64,000 nucleotides of DNA, taken from Chthoniobacterales bacterium. GTDB taxonomy: Bacteria; Verrucomicrobiota; Verrucomicrobiia; Chthoniobacterales; JAATET01. Positions 39,395-50,908 of the stretch are shown piece by piece (position 1 is the first letter of the stretch; each line of letters begins with the position of its first letter). The notes under the pieces are model-generated. The model was not told where the DNA came from and made no database searches. It worked only from the letters and a program-made list of their open reading frames with translations. The stretch is from contig DATCRI010000006.1 of NCBI GenBank assembly GCA_036569045.1, positions 1 to 64,000 of the forward strand. Reading direction: 5' to 3'. The position numbers were made by a program, and so were the translations under genes.

Positions 39395-39420
39395 CATTTC
39401 AAACTTAATGCCGGGTCACA
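39395..39420 (-). repeat. Prophage right terminal inverted repeat (attR)
   Basis: The last 26 bases; the reverse complement starts TGTGACC and ends AAGTTTGAAATG, matching the left end at 20 of 26 positions. The terminal CA is followed by the second GTGA(T) copy. Confidence 0.85.
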
Positions 39421-39424
39421 GTGA
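39421..39424. repeat. Target-site duplication, right copy (GTGA)
   Basis: Second copy of the duplicated host bases, immediately after the terminal CA and followed by T as on the left side. Confidence 0.85.
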
Positions 39425-40278
39425 TTCGGGTGCGGGTCACCGTAGGGGACGATCATGTCGACCATCGAGGCCCGGTGGAAGATCGGGCGCACCCTGCCAT
39501 CGTCGTCATACGCGACCTGGTGCAGGACGAGCCCCTCTCGGGGAGTGAAGCCAACGCGAAACGACCAGCCCTGCCACTCGACGCGGTGATCGTCGACGAC
39601 GAATCCCGGCCCCTCGGGCTGCGCGATCTCCAGCGGCTTTGTGCCGCAGCGCAGGCGATCGAGGAAACGCGGGGCGTAGTTGCCCGGCTCGGGCGGCAAC
39701 GGCACGACGCCGGTGTCCTCAAGGTGGACGAGTTTCATCTCATTGAGGTCAAAAAGCGCCAGCACTCCTTCGACGGGATGCGCGTAGCCGTTCTCGCCTT
39801 CGCCACCGCGCACCCACGTAAGCGCGCGCACGAGCCGACGGCCCGCGTGGGCGGGATCGTCGCTGTGATACGAGCCGGCCGACCAGGGATCGATCATGAG
39901 CAGGCCGAAATCGGTGATGCCACGCCGGCGCATCGCATCCTGAAATCGCGGATCCTTGCGCAGCTCCTCCTCGCACTCGAAAAACTCATCCAGCATCACC
40001 GGCGGCTGCACTCCGGGCCGATGCACCCAGCCAGTGACGAGGCCCAGCCCGAGATCAACCGCCGCCTCGTAAGTCTGCGCGGTGGCATTGTCGAGCAGGA
40101 TGGCGAAGGCTTCTCGCGGCATCGCCTCGCCGGCGAGCAGGGAGGCTTTGTCCGGCTCGCGGAGAGTGACCATTACGAAACGTGTCGTCGGCGTGACGTG
40201 ACCCGACTCCCGCAGGATGGTGACGGCCTGCGCGATCTCCCCGGCACTGAGCGGCGTGAGCGGATGAACCGTTCTCAT
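39421..40278 (-). pseudogene. Copper amine oxidase, N-terminal fragment cut off by the prophage
   Basis: 286 codons from ATG at 40278: an N2/N3-type region (HPLTPLSAGEIAQAVTILRE, VTLREPDKASLLAG) and the start of the catalytic beta-sandwich (WSFRVGFTPREGLVLHQVAY, MVDMIVPYGDPHPNH). The frame then runs into the prophage for ~29 codons to a stop at 39334. The fragment lacks the catalytic base, topaquinone Tyr and all copper ligands, so it is non-functional. It begins 1 base after the SDR stop, as the last gene of the amine operon. Confidence 0.93.
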
Positions 40279-40279
40279 C

Positions 40280-41053
40280 TCAGAGGATCGCGGCCTCGGT
40301 CTCGGGAATGACCTGCCCGCCGTCCACGACGAGCGTCTGCGCGGTGATGAACTTTGCCTGCGGCGAAGCGAGGAACAGCGCCGCGTAGCCGATGTCCTCG
40401 ACGTCGCCAAGTCGCTTCGCGGGAATGGCCTTCGACATCGCGGCGGAATACTCCGGTCCAAGCGCGGCAATCCCCTCGGTCACGATGTTTCCTGGCAGCA
40501 CGGCATTCATCGTGATGCCGAACGGCGCAAGCTCGAGCGCGGCGGTGCGCATGAAGCCGAGCTGCGCGGCCTTTGTCGCGCCGTAGTGCGACCAGCCGGG
40601 ATAGCCGGTGATCGGTCCCGTGATCGACGACGTGAGCACGATGCGACCGTAGGTTGCTTTCTTCATCTCGGCGGCGGCGGCCTTTACGCAGAACGCGGTG
40701 CTGCGAACATTCTGCGCCATGAGCGTGTCCCAGGATTCCTCGGTCATTTCCGCGAGCGTGCAGGATGGAAACGCGCCGGCGTTCGCGCAGAGGATATCGA
40801 GTTTTCCGAAGAGTTTCACCGCTTCGACGACGAGCTCCTCGCAGGTAGCCGCATTCGAGACATCGGCCGCGAAAAAAGCCGCGTCTCCGCCCTCGGCGCG
40901 AATCTCCGCAGCGCAGGCTTCGCCTTCCGTGACGGTGCGGGAAGCGATGAGGACACGCGCGCCGGCTGCCGCAAGCACCCGGGCGATGCCTTTTCCGATG
41001 CCCCTGCTTCCGCCGGTGACGATCGCCGAATGACCTTTGATCGAGATGCTCAT
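40280..41053 (-). CDS. Short-chain dehydrogenase/reductase (FabG-like)
   Basis: A 257-residue classical SDR: cofactor site VTGGSRGIGKGIA, CANAGAF (NAG motif), catalytic Ser in VLTSSITG, and YGATK (Tyr and Lys four apart), then LPGNIVTEG. The Arg after the second strand (ASRT) suggests NADP(H). Inside the amine operon it may reduce or oxidise an aldehyde/alcohol released from amines. It starts 13 bases after the upstream gene. Confidence 0.85.
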   Translation of the reverse strand: MSISIKGHSAIVTGGSRGIGKGIARVLAAAGARVLIASRTVTEGEACAAEIRAEGGDAAFFAADVSNAATCEELVVEAVKLFGKLDILCANAGAFPSCTLAEMTEESWDTLMAQNVRSTAFCVKAAAAEMKKATYGRIVLTSSITGPITGYPGWSHYGATKAAQLGFMRTAALELAPFGITMNAVLPGNIVTEGIAALGPEYSAAMSKAIPAKRLGDVEDIGYAALFLASPQAKFITAQTLVVDGGQVIPETEAAIL

Positions 41054-41066
41054 GACGGCGGATCGT

Positions 41067-42464
41067 TCAGGCGGCGGCCTGCTTTGCCTCGGCGGTCGCC
41101 GCCTCGACGAGGAGTTTTTCGGCGAGGGCGCGTTTCGAGTCCGCGTCCATTTTTCTGATCTCGTTGTGAAGCACGCGCTCGTTGACATTCTGGTTCCAGT
41201 AATCGAGCGAGTCCATGCCGAGCAACGCGAGCTTGCCGACGAATTGGCGGAGCACCTCGTTCGTCGGCCCCATCACCCAGCCAGCCTTGCCGTCACGAAG
41301 CAGGCGCTCGAGCTGGAGATCCTTCTTGAAGCCAGTGCCGCCGCAGGCGTGCAACATCTTGTCGCAGACGTGCGCGACGTTTTTCGCCGCCTCGAACTTG
41401 ATCTGCCAATACCACGGCAGATAACCGGCCCGCGGCAGGGCGCCGAGGTCCGCATGGAGCGACCAATCGCAGTCGTTCGAAACCTGGTCCATCAGGCGGC
41501 CCATCTGGAAGGTGAACGCGCGACAGGCATTTGTATCCATGATCGCTTCGCCGACGTAATCCTGGATCGTCGGGTAATCCGCGACGCGCATGCCAACGTC
41601 GACGTGCTTCTTCTTCGTCGTGTGGGCCTTCGCGATGTCGATCGCGCCGAGGGCGATTCCGTTCCAGCAGGCGGACGAGCAGAGCAGAAAAAATGGATCG
41701 ACGATCTCGTCGTTCGACGCGGTGCCATCGCCCTTCGGGCCGATCATGCGCTCGAACGGCAGGGCGACGTCGGCGACCTCGAGGGTGCCGGATTGGTTGC
41801 CGCGCAGGCCGAGGGCATCCCACTTCGAAGGTTCGGCCCTGATCTCGTCCTTGAAGATGAGGAAGCACGAAAGATCGGCATAGTTGCCATCAAAATCGGG
41901 ACTTGTCGTCTGAACGACATACCAGTCGGCAAAGCCCGCCGAGGTGGTCCACGACGCCTTTTTGCGGACCTTCCAGCCCTCGGGCGTGCGCTCGGCGCCG
42001 GAGGAAATCGGATACCAGAAATGCGAGCCGGTCTCGGGGTCGGAATACGAGAGCGTGCCGATGAGCACCTCGGCGTCGATCCGCGAAAGGAGATCCTGAT
42101 AGAGCGGGCTCTCGTGCATGCGGAAGAGAAGCGCGGCGGTCGCTCCGAGGTGCATCACGTAGCACATCGCGGTGCTCGGGCAGCCGTAGCGCGCGATGGT
42201 TTCGACGACCGCGGCGGCAAACGTGTGGCTCTCGCCGAGCCCACCCAGATTCTTCGGAACGAACAGGCCGAGCAACCCGAGCGAGGCGAGCGCCTCGAAG
42301 TTCTTGCGCGGATAAACGAGGCCGGCGTCGCTCTCCAGGGCATTCGGCCGCAGCGTCGTCCCGCACAGCACGCGAAGCTGCGCGAGGAGCTCGCGCTGCC
42401 GCTCGGAAAGCAGCCAGTGCGGGTCGAACTGGTCGCTGAGGCCGTCGGCGATGGGGTCGATCAT
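41067..42464 (-). CDS. Acyl-CoA dehydrogenase-like flavoprotein
   Basis: A 465-residue protein with the ACAD fold: an N-terminal helical domain (FEALASLGLLGLFVPKNLGG), a middle beta domain with SYSDPETGSHFW and SWTTSAGFADWYVV, and a C-terminal helical domain with the usual RLLRDGKAGWVMGPTNEVLR. It is longer than the usual ~380 residues and lacks an obvious catalytic Glu near the CACGGTGF-like HACGGTGF site, so the substrate may be a non-CoA amine or nitro compound. Its ATG overlaps the DUF3445 stop. Confidence 0.8.
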   Translation of the reverse strand: MIDPIADGLSDQFDPHWLLSERQRELLAQLRVLCGTTLRPNALESDAGLVYPRKNFEALASLGLLGLFVPKNLGGLGESHTFAAAVVETIARYGCPSTAMCYVMHLGATAALLFRMHESPLYQDLLSRIDAEVLIGTLSYSDPETGSHFWYPISSGAERTPEGWKVRKKASWTTSAGFADWYVVQTTSPDFDGNYADLSCFLIFKDEIRAEPSKWDALGLRGNQSGTLEVADVALPFERMIGPKGDGTASNDEIVDPFFLLCSSACWNGIALGAIDIAKAHTTKKKHVDVGMRVADYPTIQDYVGEAIMDTNACRAFTFQMGRLMDQVSNDCDWSLHADLGALPRAGYLPWYWQIKFEAAKNVAHVCDKMLHACGGTGFKKDLQLERLLRDGKAGWVMGPTNEVLRQFVGKLALLGMDSLDYWNQNVNERVLHNEIRKMDADSKRALAEKLLVEAATAEAKQAAA

Positions 42465-43480
42465 GGTTGTCCGTCCTCGTAGGGTTCCAGGAAATCGATG
42501 ACCGTCTGCCGATAGCGCGAGAGGCCCTTGTAATCGGCGATCTCGGGGGGCAGCGACTGGAGCACGCGACGCAGGCGGTTCGCCCAGGCCGGGTTCGTGA
42601 CGAGCTCTTCGAGGCTGATCAGATACGTGCGAATCTGAAACAGCAGGCCGTTGCTGCGCGGCAGGCGCGGGAGCACCTGCACTTCGACGCGCAGGTGCAC
42701 CTTTTCGCCGACGTTCTCTGGCGTGATCGTCGTTCGGTCGATGCCCCACTGGTCGTAGGTCTCGCTCGACGTGTCCCAGCGCCGGCCGACCGTCATCGTC
42801 CAGTTGAAGCGCTGCCACGGCTCCTCCGGCGTGATGCGGAGCAGGAATTGCTTCGCCCGCTTGAAGACGCCGGCCTCGTGCGCCATCGGCACGGGGCCGT
42901 GCCATTCCTCGAACGACATGCCCATGTCGAACTTGAGCGACCAGTCGGCAGGAAAAGTGAGCATGCCGGCGTCGAGCCAGAGGTCGCCATCGCGCACGTC
43001 CAGCGCCACCCAGTCGCCCTGCGCCTGCCGGGCGATGTAATCGAGCGGCTCGCGCGGCAACGTGCGCGGATCACCGAAGGTGAAGGTGTCGCGCAGGCCG
43101 AGCAGGCGATTTTCCCACGTCCACAGGTCGCCGTCGCGCGTGAGCGAGAAGTGCTCCGGATAATCGGCGGCGTAGTGCTCCATGATGAGTTCGAGCACGT
43201 CCCACTGGTGCTCGATCATGTGGGGCAGCGAGAGGTAGCGGTCGGGATCCTGCTCGAGCACGAGGGCCCGCAGCTCCATCTCGGCGACGTAGTGCTCGTC
43301 GATGTCGAACCAATGCTCGTCGAACGCACCCGGCGCGCCCTGCCCGGCCTTCACGAGATTGACGGTGTATTCGTAGCTGTCGCCGGTGAACGGGAACGGA
43401 AATCGCGCAATGGCGACCGCGCTGTTGCGGAAGCGTTCCGCCATCGGCGGCGGTGGTGCGGAGGCGAGTTCGGAGTTCAT
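42461..43480 (-). CDS. DUF3445 haem-dependent oxidative N-demethylase subunit
   Basis: A 339-residue protein of the DUF3445 family, to which the haem-containing oxygenase subunit of dimethylamine monooxygenase belongs: SLPHMIEHQWDVLELIMEHY, RDGDLWLDAGMLTFPADW, SLKFDMGMSFEEWHGPVP, RFNWTMTVGRRWDTS. It would hydroxylate an N-methyl group, releasing formaldehyde. It overlaps the reductase gene (ATGA). Substrate (dimethylamine or another secondary amine) is by analogy. Confidence 0.85.
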   Translation of the reverse strand: MNSELASAPPPPMAERFRNSAVAIARFPFPFTGDSYEYTVNLVKAGQGAPGAFDEHWFDIDEHYVAEMELRALVLEQDPDRYLSLPHMIEHQWDVLELIMEHYAADYPEHFSLTRDGDLWTWENRLLGLRDTFTFGDPRTLPREPLDYIARQAQGDWVALDVRDGDLWLDAGMLTFPADWSLKFDMGMSFEEWHGPVPMAHEAGVFKRAKQFLLRITPEEPWQRFNWTMTVGRRWDTSSETYDQWGIDRTTITPENVGEKVHLRVEVQVLPRLPRSNGLLFQIRTYLISLEELVTNPAWANRLRRVLQSLPPEIADYKGLSRYRQTVIDFLEPYEDGQP

Positions 43481-44423
43481 AGGTCGAGGACGAGGTGGCC
43501 GTTTTTGGCCCGGGAGATGCAGGCGAGGATGCGGCGGTCGCCGGCGCGATCTTCGTCGGTCCAGCAATGGTCGCGGTGATCGACTTCTCCTTCGATGACA
43601 GCCACCTCGCACGTGCCGCAACCGCCGATCCGGCAGGAATACGGCACCGCGTGGCCGGCGGCATCAAGCGCGTCGAGCAGCGAACTTCCCCCCGAAACGG
43701 AGACATCCTGTCCGGAGCGCGCCAGCCGCGCGACAAACGGCCTCGTGGGCGCCTGCGGCCCGGCGGAAAACCGCTCGAAATGGACGTGATGGCGCGGCCA
43801 GCCAAGGGTGCGGGCGGCCGCGACCACGGCATCGATCAATCCTGCGGGACCACACACGTAGACATGCGCGCCCGTCACCTGCGCGCGGAGCAGGGCGACG
43901 AGGTCGGGACGCGCGCCGCGGCTCGTATCGTAACCGTGAAACCGGGGGCCGAGGCGCTCCCGCAATTCCGCGAGGAACGGGGCGTTCTCCGCGCCGCGAT
44001 AGCAATCGTGCAACTCGAAGGAATGCCCCCAGCGCTGCAGCGACTCGATTTGCGAGAGGAACGGCGTGATGCCGATGCCGCCGGCGATGAGCAGATGATG
44101 CCGCCCCGTATTCGCGAGCGGGAACTGGTTCACCGGCGCCGCGATCTCAAGCCGCGAACCCTCGCGCACGGACTCGTGCAGGTAGGCCGAGCCGCCGCGC
44201 GAGGCCGGCTCGCGCTTCACCGCGATCTGGAAAAACGAACGCTCATAGGGCGAGCTCGTGAGCGAATACGAATTCCGCCTCGCCGCGCCGGCGTCCGGCA
44301 ACATCACCCCAATGTGACTGCCACCCGAGAAGGCCGGCAGGGCTCCTCGCTCCGGCACGAGCGTGAACCGCCGCACGCCGGGCGTGAGTTCCTCCACGCG
44401 CCCCACTCGCACGGGTTGCGCCG

Positions 44424-44427
<4 letters not shown>
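43477..44427 (-). CDS. PDR-type flavin / 2Fe-2S reductase for the N-demethylase
   Basis: A 316-residue phthalate-dioxygenase-reductase-type protein: flavin-binding RRNSYSLTSSP, nucleotide-binding LLIAGGIGITPFLSQ and VYVCGPAGLIDAV, and a C-terminal plant-type ferredoxin with SCRIGGCGTCEVAV plus a distal RILACIS (four Cys). It carries electrons from NAD(P)H via FMN and 2Fe-2S to the DUF3445 oxygenase. It overlaps both flanking genes by 4 bases, implying a stoichiometric complex. Confidence 0.9.
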
Positions 44428-47063
<2,636 letters not shown>

Positions 47064-47072
47064 GGGAATTAT

Positions 47073-47092
47073 TGTTCGGTTATTTTCGAACA
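47073..47092. promoter_or_regulatory. Candidate operator between the ene-reductase and ArsR-type regulator
   Basis: Perfect 6-base arms TGTTCG / CGAACA around an 8-base AT-rich spacer, 10 bases upstream of the ene-reductase start. Size and symmetry suit an ArsR-family dimer. Confidence 0.5.
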
Positions 47093-47167
47093 TCACCGCA
47101 TTTTCCCGGGCGTCAAATTGGAATGGGCATTTTCGTCCGCGACTTCCGTGCTATGTTGGGAAGTTCG

Positions 47168-47482
47168 ATGAAAAGCTACCGTCATCCCCCGCTCCGCTCC
47201 ATCACGCTCCCCACCGTGATGCAGGCCCTGTCGGACCCCTGGCGGCTGAAAATCGTGCGTCAGTTGCTCGACGCGGGCGAGCGGGAGTTCACCTGCAGCG
47301 ATTTCCCGATGGATGTGAGCAAGGCGACGCGCTCGCACCACTTTCAGGTGCTGCGCGAGGCCGGGCTGGTGCGGATGCGCAGTGCGGGAAATACCTGCCG
47401 CACGTCGCTCCGTCGCGAGGACGTCGACAAGCGGTTCCCCGGCCTGCTGGAGATCGTCGGGGCCGAAAAAGTCGGAAGCTAG
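47168..47482 (+). CDS. ArsR-family transcriptional regulator
   Basis: A 104-residue winged helix: TVMQALSDPWRLKIVRQLLD, SKATRSHHFQVLREAGLVRM, RSAGNTCRTSLRREDV. The recognition helix and beta-wing match the ArsR/SmtB family. No metal-type CxC pair is present, so the effector is more likely redox or electrophile stress via the single Cys in FTCSDFP. Divergent from the ene-reductase. Confidence 0.85.
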   Translation: MKSYRHPPLRSITLPTVMQALSDPWRLKIVRQLLDAGEREFTCSDFPMDVSKATRSHHFQVLREAGLVRMRSAGNTCRTSLRREDVDKRFPGLLEIVGAEKVGS

Positions 47483-48441
47483 GCGAGACCGACCGCCTTG
47501 CGCACGCGCGCCATCACCTTCCCGGCGATGGCGTTCGCCCTCTCCGCACCGGCGCGCAACACGTCGTCCACGAAGGCGGGATCGGCGACGATCTCGGCCC
47601 GACGCTCGCGCATCGGCGCGAAATAATCCCACGTCGCGGCGAACAGCGTCTTCTTGAAATCGCCGTAGCCCGTGCCGCCAGCCTGGAAAGCCGCGACCAT
47701 TGCCGCGTAATCCGAATCCGACGCGACCAGCTTGTAAAGCGCGAGGATGACGGAGTCGTCGGTCGGTTTCGGCGCCTCGACCGGCGTCGAATCCGTCTGA
47801 ATGCCCATGATCTTTTTGCGGAGCGGCTTCTCCTCCGTGAAAATCTCGATCGTGTTGTCGTAACTCTTGCTCATCTTCGCGCCGTCGAGGCCGGGCACCG
47901 TCGCGGTGTCGGCGCGAATGCTCGGCTCGGGCAGCTTGAAAACATCGCCGTAGAGCTCGTTGATCTTGATCGCGATGTCGCGCGTGACCTCGAGGTGTTG
48001 CTTCTGATCCTTGCCGACCGGCACGAGATCGCTGTCGTAGAGGAGGATGTCCGCCGCCATCAGCACGGGATACGCGAAGAGCCCGTGCGAAGCCCCGAAG
48101 CCACGCGCCGTCTTGTCCTTGTAGGAATGGCAACGCTCGAGCAGGCCCATCGGGGTGACCGTGCTGAGGATCCACGCCAGCTCGGTGACGGCTTTCACGT
48201 CGGACTGCCGGAAAAAGCACGCCCGCGCCGGGTCGAGGCCGCAGGCCAGAAAATCGATCGCGAGTTCGCGGGAATGCGCCCGGAGCGCCGCCGGGTCGCG
48301 AACCGTGGTGAGAGCGTGATAATCCGCAATAAAGTAAAAGGCTTCTCCCTGATCCTGCAGCTCGATGGCAGGGCGCATCATCCCGAAGTAGTTTCCGAGA
48401 TGGAGTTTTCCCGAGGGTTGAATGCCGGACAAAATACGCAT
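47479..48441 (-). CDS. trpS: Tryptophanyl-tRNA synthetase
   Basis: A 320-residue class I synthetase with GIQPSGKLHLGNYFG (HIGH-type), MGLLERCHSYKDKTARG, VPVGKDQKQHLEVTRDIA and the KMSKS loop in DGAKMSKSYDN. It charges tRNA-Trp. The ATG at 48441 is divergent from the helicase gene. It is preceded by a short shared intergenic stretch. Confidence 0.96.
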   Translation of the reverse strand: MRILSGIQPSGKLHLGNYFGMMRPAIELQDQGEAFYFIADYHALTTVRDPAALRAHSRELAIDFLACGLDPARACFFRQSDVKAVTELAWILSTVTPMGLLERCHSYKDKTARGFGASHGLFAYPVLMAADILLYDSDLVPVGKDQKQHLEVTRDIAIKINELYGDVFKLPEPSIRADTATVPGLDGAKMSKSYDNTIEIFTEEKPLRKKIMGIQTDSTPVEAPKPTDDSVILALYKLVASDSDYAAMVAAFQAGGTGYGDFKKTLFAATWDYFAPMRERRAEIVADPAFVDDVLRAGAERANAIAGKVMARVRKAVGLA

Positions 48442-48463
48442 GGCGACTGAGGAATTAATCACA

Positions 48464-50908
48464 GTGCCCAAAGGCGGCACAGGGGAAAGTCCCGCCGCCC
48501 GCGTAGAGGCCTGGTTTGCTGCCCGGGGCTGGGAAATCTTTTCCTTCCAGCGCGAGGTGTGGGACGCGTTCGCTCGCGGAGAATCCGGCCTTCTCCATTG
48601 CACGACGGGCGCAGGCAAGACCTATGCCGTGTGGTTCGCCGCGCTGAGGGACGCCCTCGCGGAGCCCGGCGCCGGTCTGCAGGTGCTGTGGATCACGCCG
48701 TTGCGCGCGCTCGCCGCGGATACCGAGGCCGCTCTCGCTGCTCCGCTCGAAGAGCTTGGCCTGTCGTGGACCGTCGCCCGTCGCACCGGCGACACCTCGA
48801 GCCACCAGCGCCGCAGGATTCTCGAACGCCCTCCCCACGCACTCGTCACCACGCCGGAGAGCCTCGCGCTGCTTCTCAGCCAGCCGGCCTTCCTGCCGCA
48901 CTTCACTTCGTTGCGGCTGGTCGTGGTGGACGAATGGCACGAGCTACTCTCGACCAAGCGCGGCGTGCTCACGGAGCTGGGACTCGCCCGGCTGCGAAGC
49001 CTCGCGCCCGCCGCTCCCGTGTGGGGACTTTCCGCAACGCTCGGGAATACCGAGGAAGCCGCCGCGACCCTTGGCGGCGTCAGCCGTCCGATGCGGATCG
49101 TTCGCGGAAGAACGCCGAAACGCGTGCAGATCGAGACGCTCCTTCCGCCGGCGGACAGGCATTTTCCCTGGGGCGGCCACCTCGGCCTGCATCTCCTCCC
49201 GCAGGTCGCCAAACGGCTGCGCGCGAATCGCACGAGCATCGTTTTCACGAACACGCGCTCTCAGGCGGAGCTATGGTATCGCGCCCTCGTCGAGGCGATG
49301 CCCGACATTCCGCTGGGACTCCATCACGGCTCGCTGTCCGACGAAGTTCGCCACGCGGCCGAGGAGGGATTGCGCACCGGATCGCTGCGGGCCGTCGTCT
49401 CGACCTCCAGCCTCGACCTCGGTGTGGACTTCGCGCCCGTCGACGGCGTCTTTCAGATCGGCAGCCCGAAAGGCGTGGCCCGCTTGCTCCAGCGTGCCGG
49501 CCGCAGCGGCCACCAACCCGGCGCGGAGAGCGCCATCTTCTGCGTGCCGGCAAATACCTTCGAACTCGTGGAAATCGCCGCAGCTCGCGACCTCGCCGCC
49601 GCCGGCACCGTGGAATCGCGCGCGCCCTTGCGCGCGCCGCTCGACGTCCTTTGTCAGCACATCGTCACCGTTGCCGCCGCGGGCGGATTCCGCGCCGACG
49701 CGCTGTTCCGCGAGGTCCGCACCAGCCATGCCTACCGTGATCTCGCGGAGGACGAATGGCGCTGGGCGCTGGAATTTGCGGCGACCGGTGGAGAAACGCT
49801 GCGGGCTTATCCCGAGTTTGCGCGGCTCGTGCAGACGGACGGACTCTACGCTCTCCGCGAGGAACGCGTCGCGAAGCAGCACCGGATGAATATTGGCACG
49901 ATCACGAGCGACGCCTCGGTCACGGTCGCCTTCCAAAACGGCGCGCGCCTCGGCTCCATCGAGGAATCCTTCATCGCAAAGCTGCGGCCCGGCGATCGCT
50001 TCCTCTTCGGCGGCCGGAATCTCGAACTCGTCCGCGTGCGCGATCTGCGCGCGATCGTTCGTCTTGGCGGCAAACGCCCCACGACCGTTCCGCGCTGGAT
50101 GGGCGGCAAGATGCCGCTCTCGAGCTGCCTCTCCCTCGGCGTGCGCCGCCGCCTCGACGCGGTCGAACGAAACGCGCCCGCCGATACCGAGGAAATGCGC
50201 CGCCTCGCCCCGATTCTCGCCGTGCAGAAGCGACTCTCCCGCGTTCCCGCCGCCGGCGAACTCCTCATCGAGCGTCTGCGCACCCGCGAAGGCCACCACA
50301 TCTTCTTCTATCCACTCGAGGGACGCCTCGTGCACGAGGGACTCGCCGCGCTCTTCGCGTTTCGCATCGCCCGTCGCGAACCGCTTACTTTCTCCCTCGC
50401 CGTGAACGACTACGGATTCGAGCTGCTCTCGGCAAAGCCCGCCCCGCTGGAGGACGCCCTCACCGGAGGCCTCTTCGCGGAGGAAAATCTGCTCGCCGAC
50501 ATCCTCGGCAGCATTCATTCCGCCGAGATGGCTCGCCGCCGTTTCCGGGAGATCGCCCGCGTCGCCGGCCTTGTGAACGAAGGCGTCGGCCGCGCCCGCA
50601 AATCCGCCCGGCAGCTTACGATTTCCTCGTCGCTGCTTTACGACGTCTTCGCCAGATACGATCCCGGGAACCGCCTCCTCGCCCAGGCCACGCACGAAGT
50701 CATGGAGAGCGAGCTCGAGCAGACCCGTCTCCGCGAGACTCTCGCCCAGCTCCGCGAGCGCGCCCTGGTGATCGTCGACGCCGAAGCGCCCACCCCCTTC
50801 GCTTATCCACTCTTCGTTGCCCGGTTTCGCGAACAATTATCCACCGAGGAGCTCGCGACGCGCGTGTCCCGCATGGAGGCCGCCATGGAAAAGGTGGTCG
50901 CATCATGA
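48464..50908 (+). CDS. Ligase-associated DEXH-box helicase (Lhr-like)
   Basis: About 814 residues. Walker A TTGAGKTYA, DEWH box in VVVDEWHELLS, GLSATLGN, FTNTRSQAELW, and QRAGRSGHQPG. The C-terminal half is the Lhr-type winged-helix and core-associated region. The GTG at 48464 follows GAGG by 11 bases and avoids overlap with divergent trpS; ATGs at 48422 and 48440 are in frame alternatives. It is the large partner of PdeM in the ligase-associated DNA repair cassette, although ligase and exonuclease genes are not adjacent here. Confidence 0.9.
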   Translation: MPKGGTGESPAARVEAWFAARGWEIFSFQREVWDAFARGESGLLHCTTGAGKTYAVWFAALRDALAEPGAGLQVLWITPLRALAADTEAALAAPLEELGLSWTVARRTGDTSSHQRRRILERPPHALVTTPESLALLLSQPAFLPHFTSLRLVVVDEWHELLSTKRGVLTELGLARLRSLAPAAPVWGLSATLGNTEEAAATLGGVSRPMRIVRGRTPKRVQIETLLPPADRHFPWGGHLGLHLLPQVAKRLRANRTSIVFTNTRSQAELWYRALVEAMPDIPLGLHHGSLSDEVRHAAEEGLRTGSLRAVVSTSSLDLGVDFAPVDGVFQIGSPKGVARLLQRAGRSGHQPGAESAIFCVPANTFELVEIAAARDLAAAGTVESRAPLRAPLDVLCQHIVTVAAAGGFRADALFREVRTSHAYRDLAEDEWRWALEFAATGGETLRAYPEFARLVQTDGLYALREERVAKQHRMNIGTITSDASVTVAFQNGARLGSIEESFIAKLRPGDRFLFGGRNLELVRVRDLRAIVRLGGKRPTTVPRWMGGKMPLSSCLSLGVRRRLDAVERNAPADTEEMRRLAPILAVQKRLSRVPAAGELLIERLRTREGHHIFFYPLEGRLVHEGLAALFAFRIARREPLTFSLAVNDYGFELLSAKPAPLEDALTGGLFAEENLLADILGSIHSAEMARRRFREIARVAGLVNEGVGRARKSARQLTISSSLLYDVFARYDPGNRLLAQATHEVMESELEQTRLRETLAQLRERALVIVDAEAPTPFAYPLFVARFREQLSTEELATRVSRMEAAMEKVVAS

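Larger units (their letters stand above)
3085..39420. mobile_element. Complete Mu-type transposable prophage carrying a diversity-generating retroelement
   Basis: A 36.3-kb element bounded by imperfect inverted repeats and a short target duplication, inserted in a copper amine oxidase gene. It encodes MuA (DDE transposase), MuB (AAA target ATPase), an S24 repressor, a ParB-like protein, DUF3164, DUF3486, a split large terminase, a DUF935 portal, MuF, gpG, protease/scaffold, gpT capsid, tail tube, frameshifted chaperone, tape measure, fibre, and a complete DGR. No head, tail or transposition gene looks broken, so it may be inducible. Unlike Mu, the control region is internal, with packaging/portal on the right arm and MuF-to-tail on the left arm. 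Confidence 0.95.
39211..39420. other. Prophage right-end non-coding region with transposase sites
   Basis: No gene. It holds one internal end-type site (39331-39347) and the terminal repeat (39395-39420), about 48 bases apart, like the multiple R sites of Mu. Any late-transcript terminator is not obvious. Confidence 0.7.

Noticed and set aside
49271-50836. 521-residue minus-strand open frame
   Set aside because: Antisense to the DEXH helicase; shadow frame.
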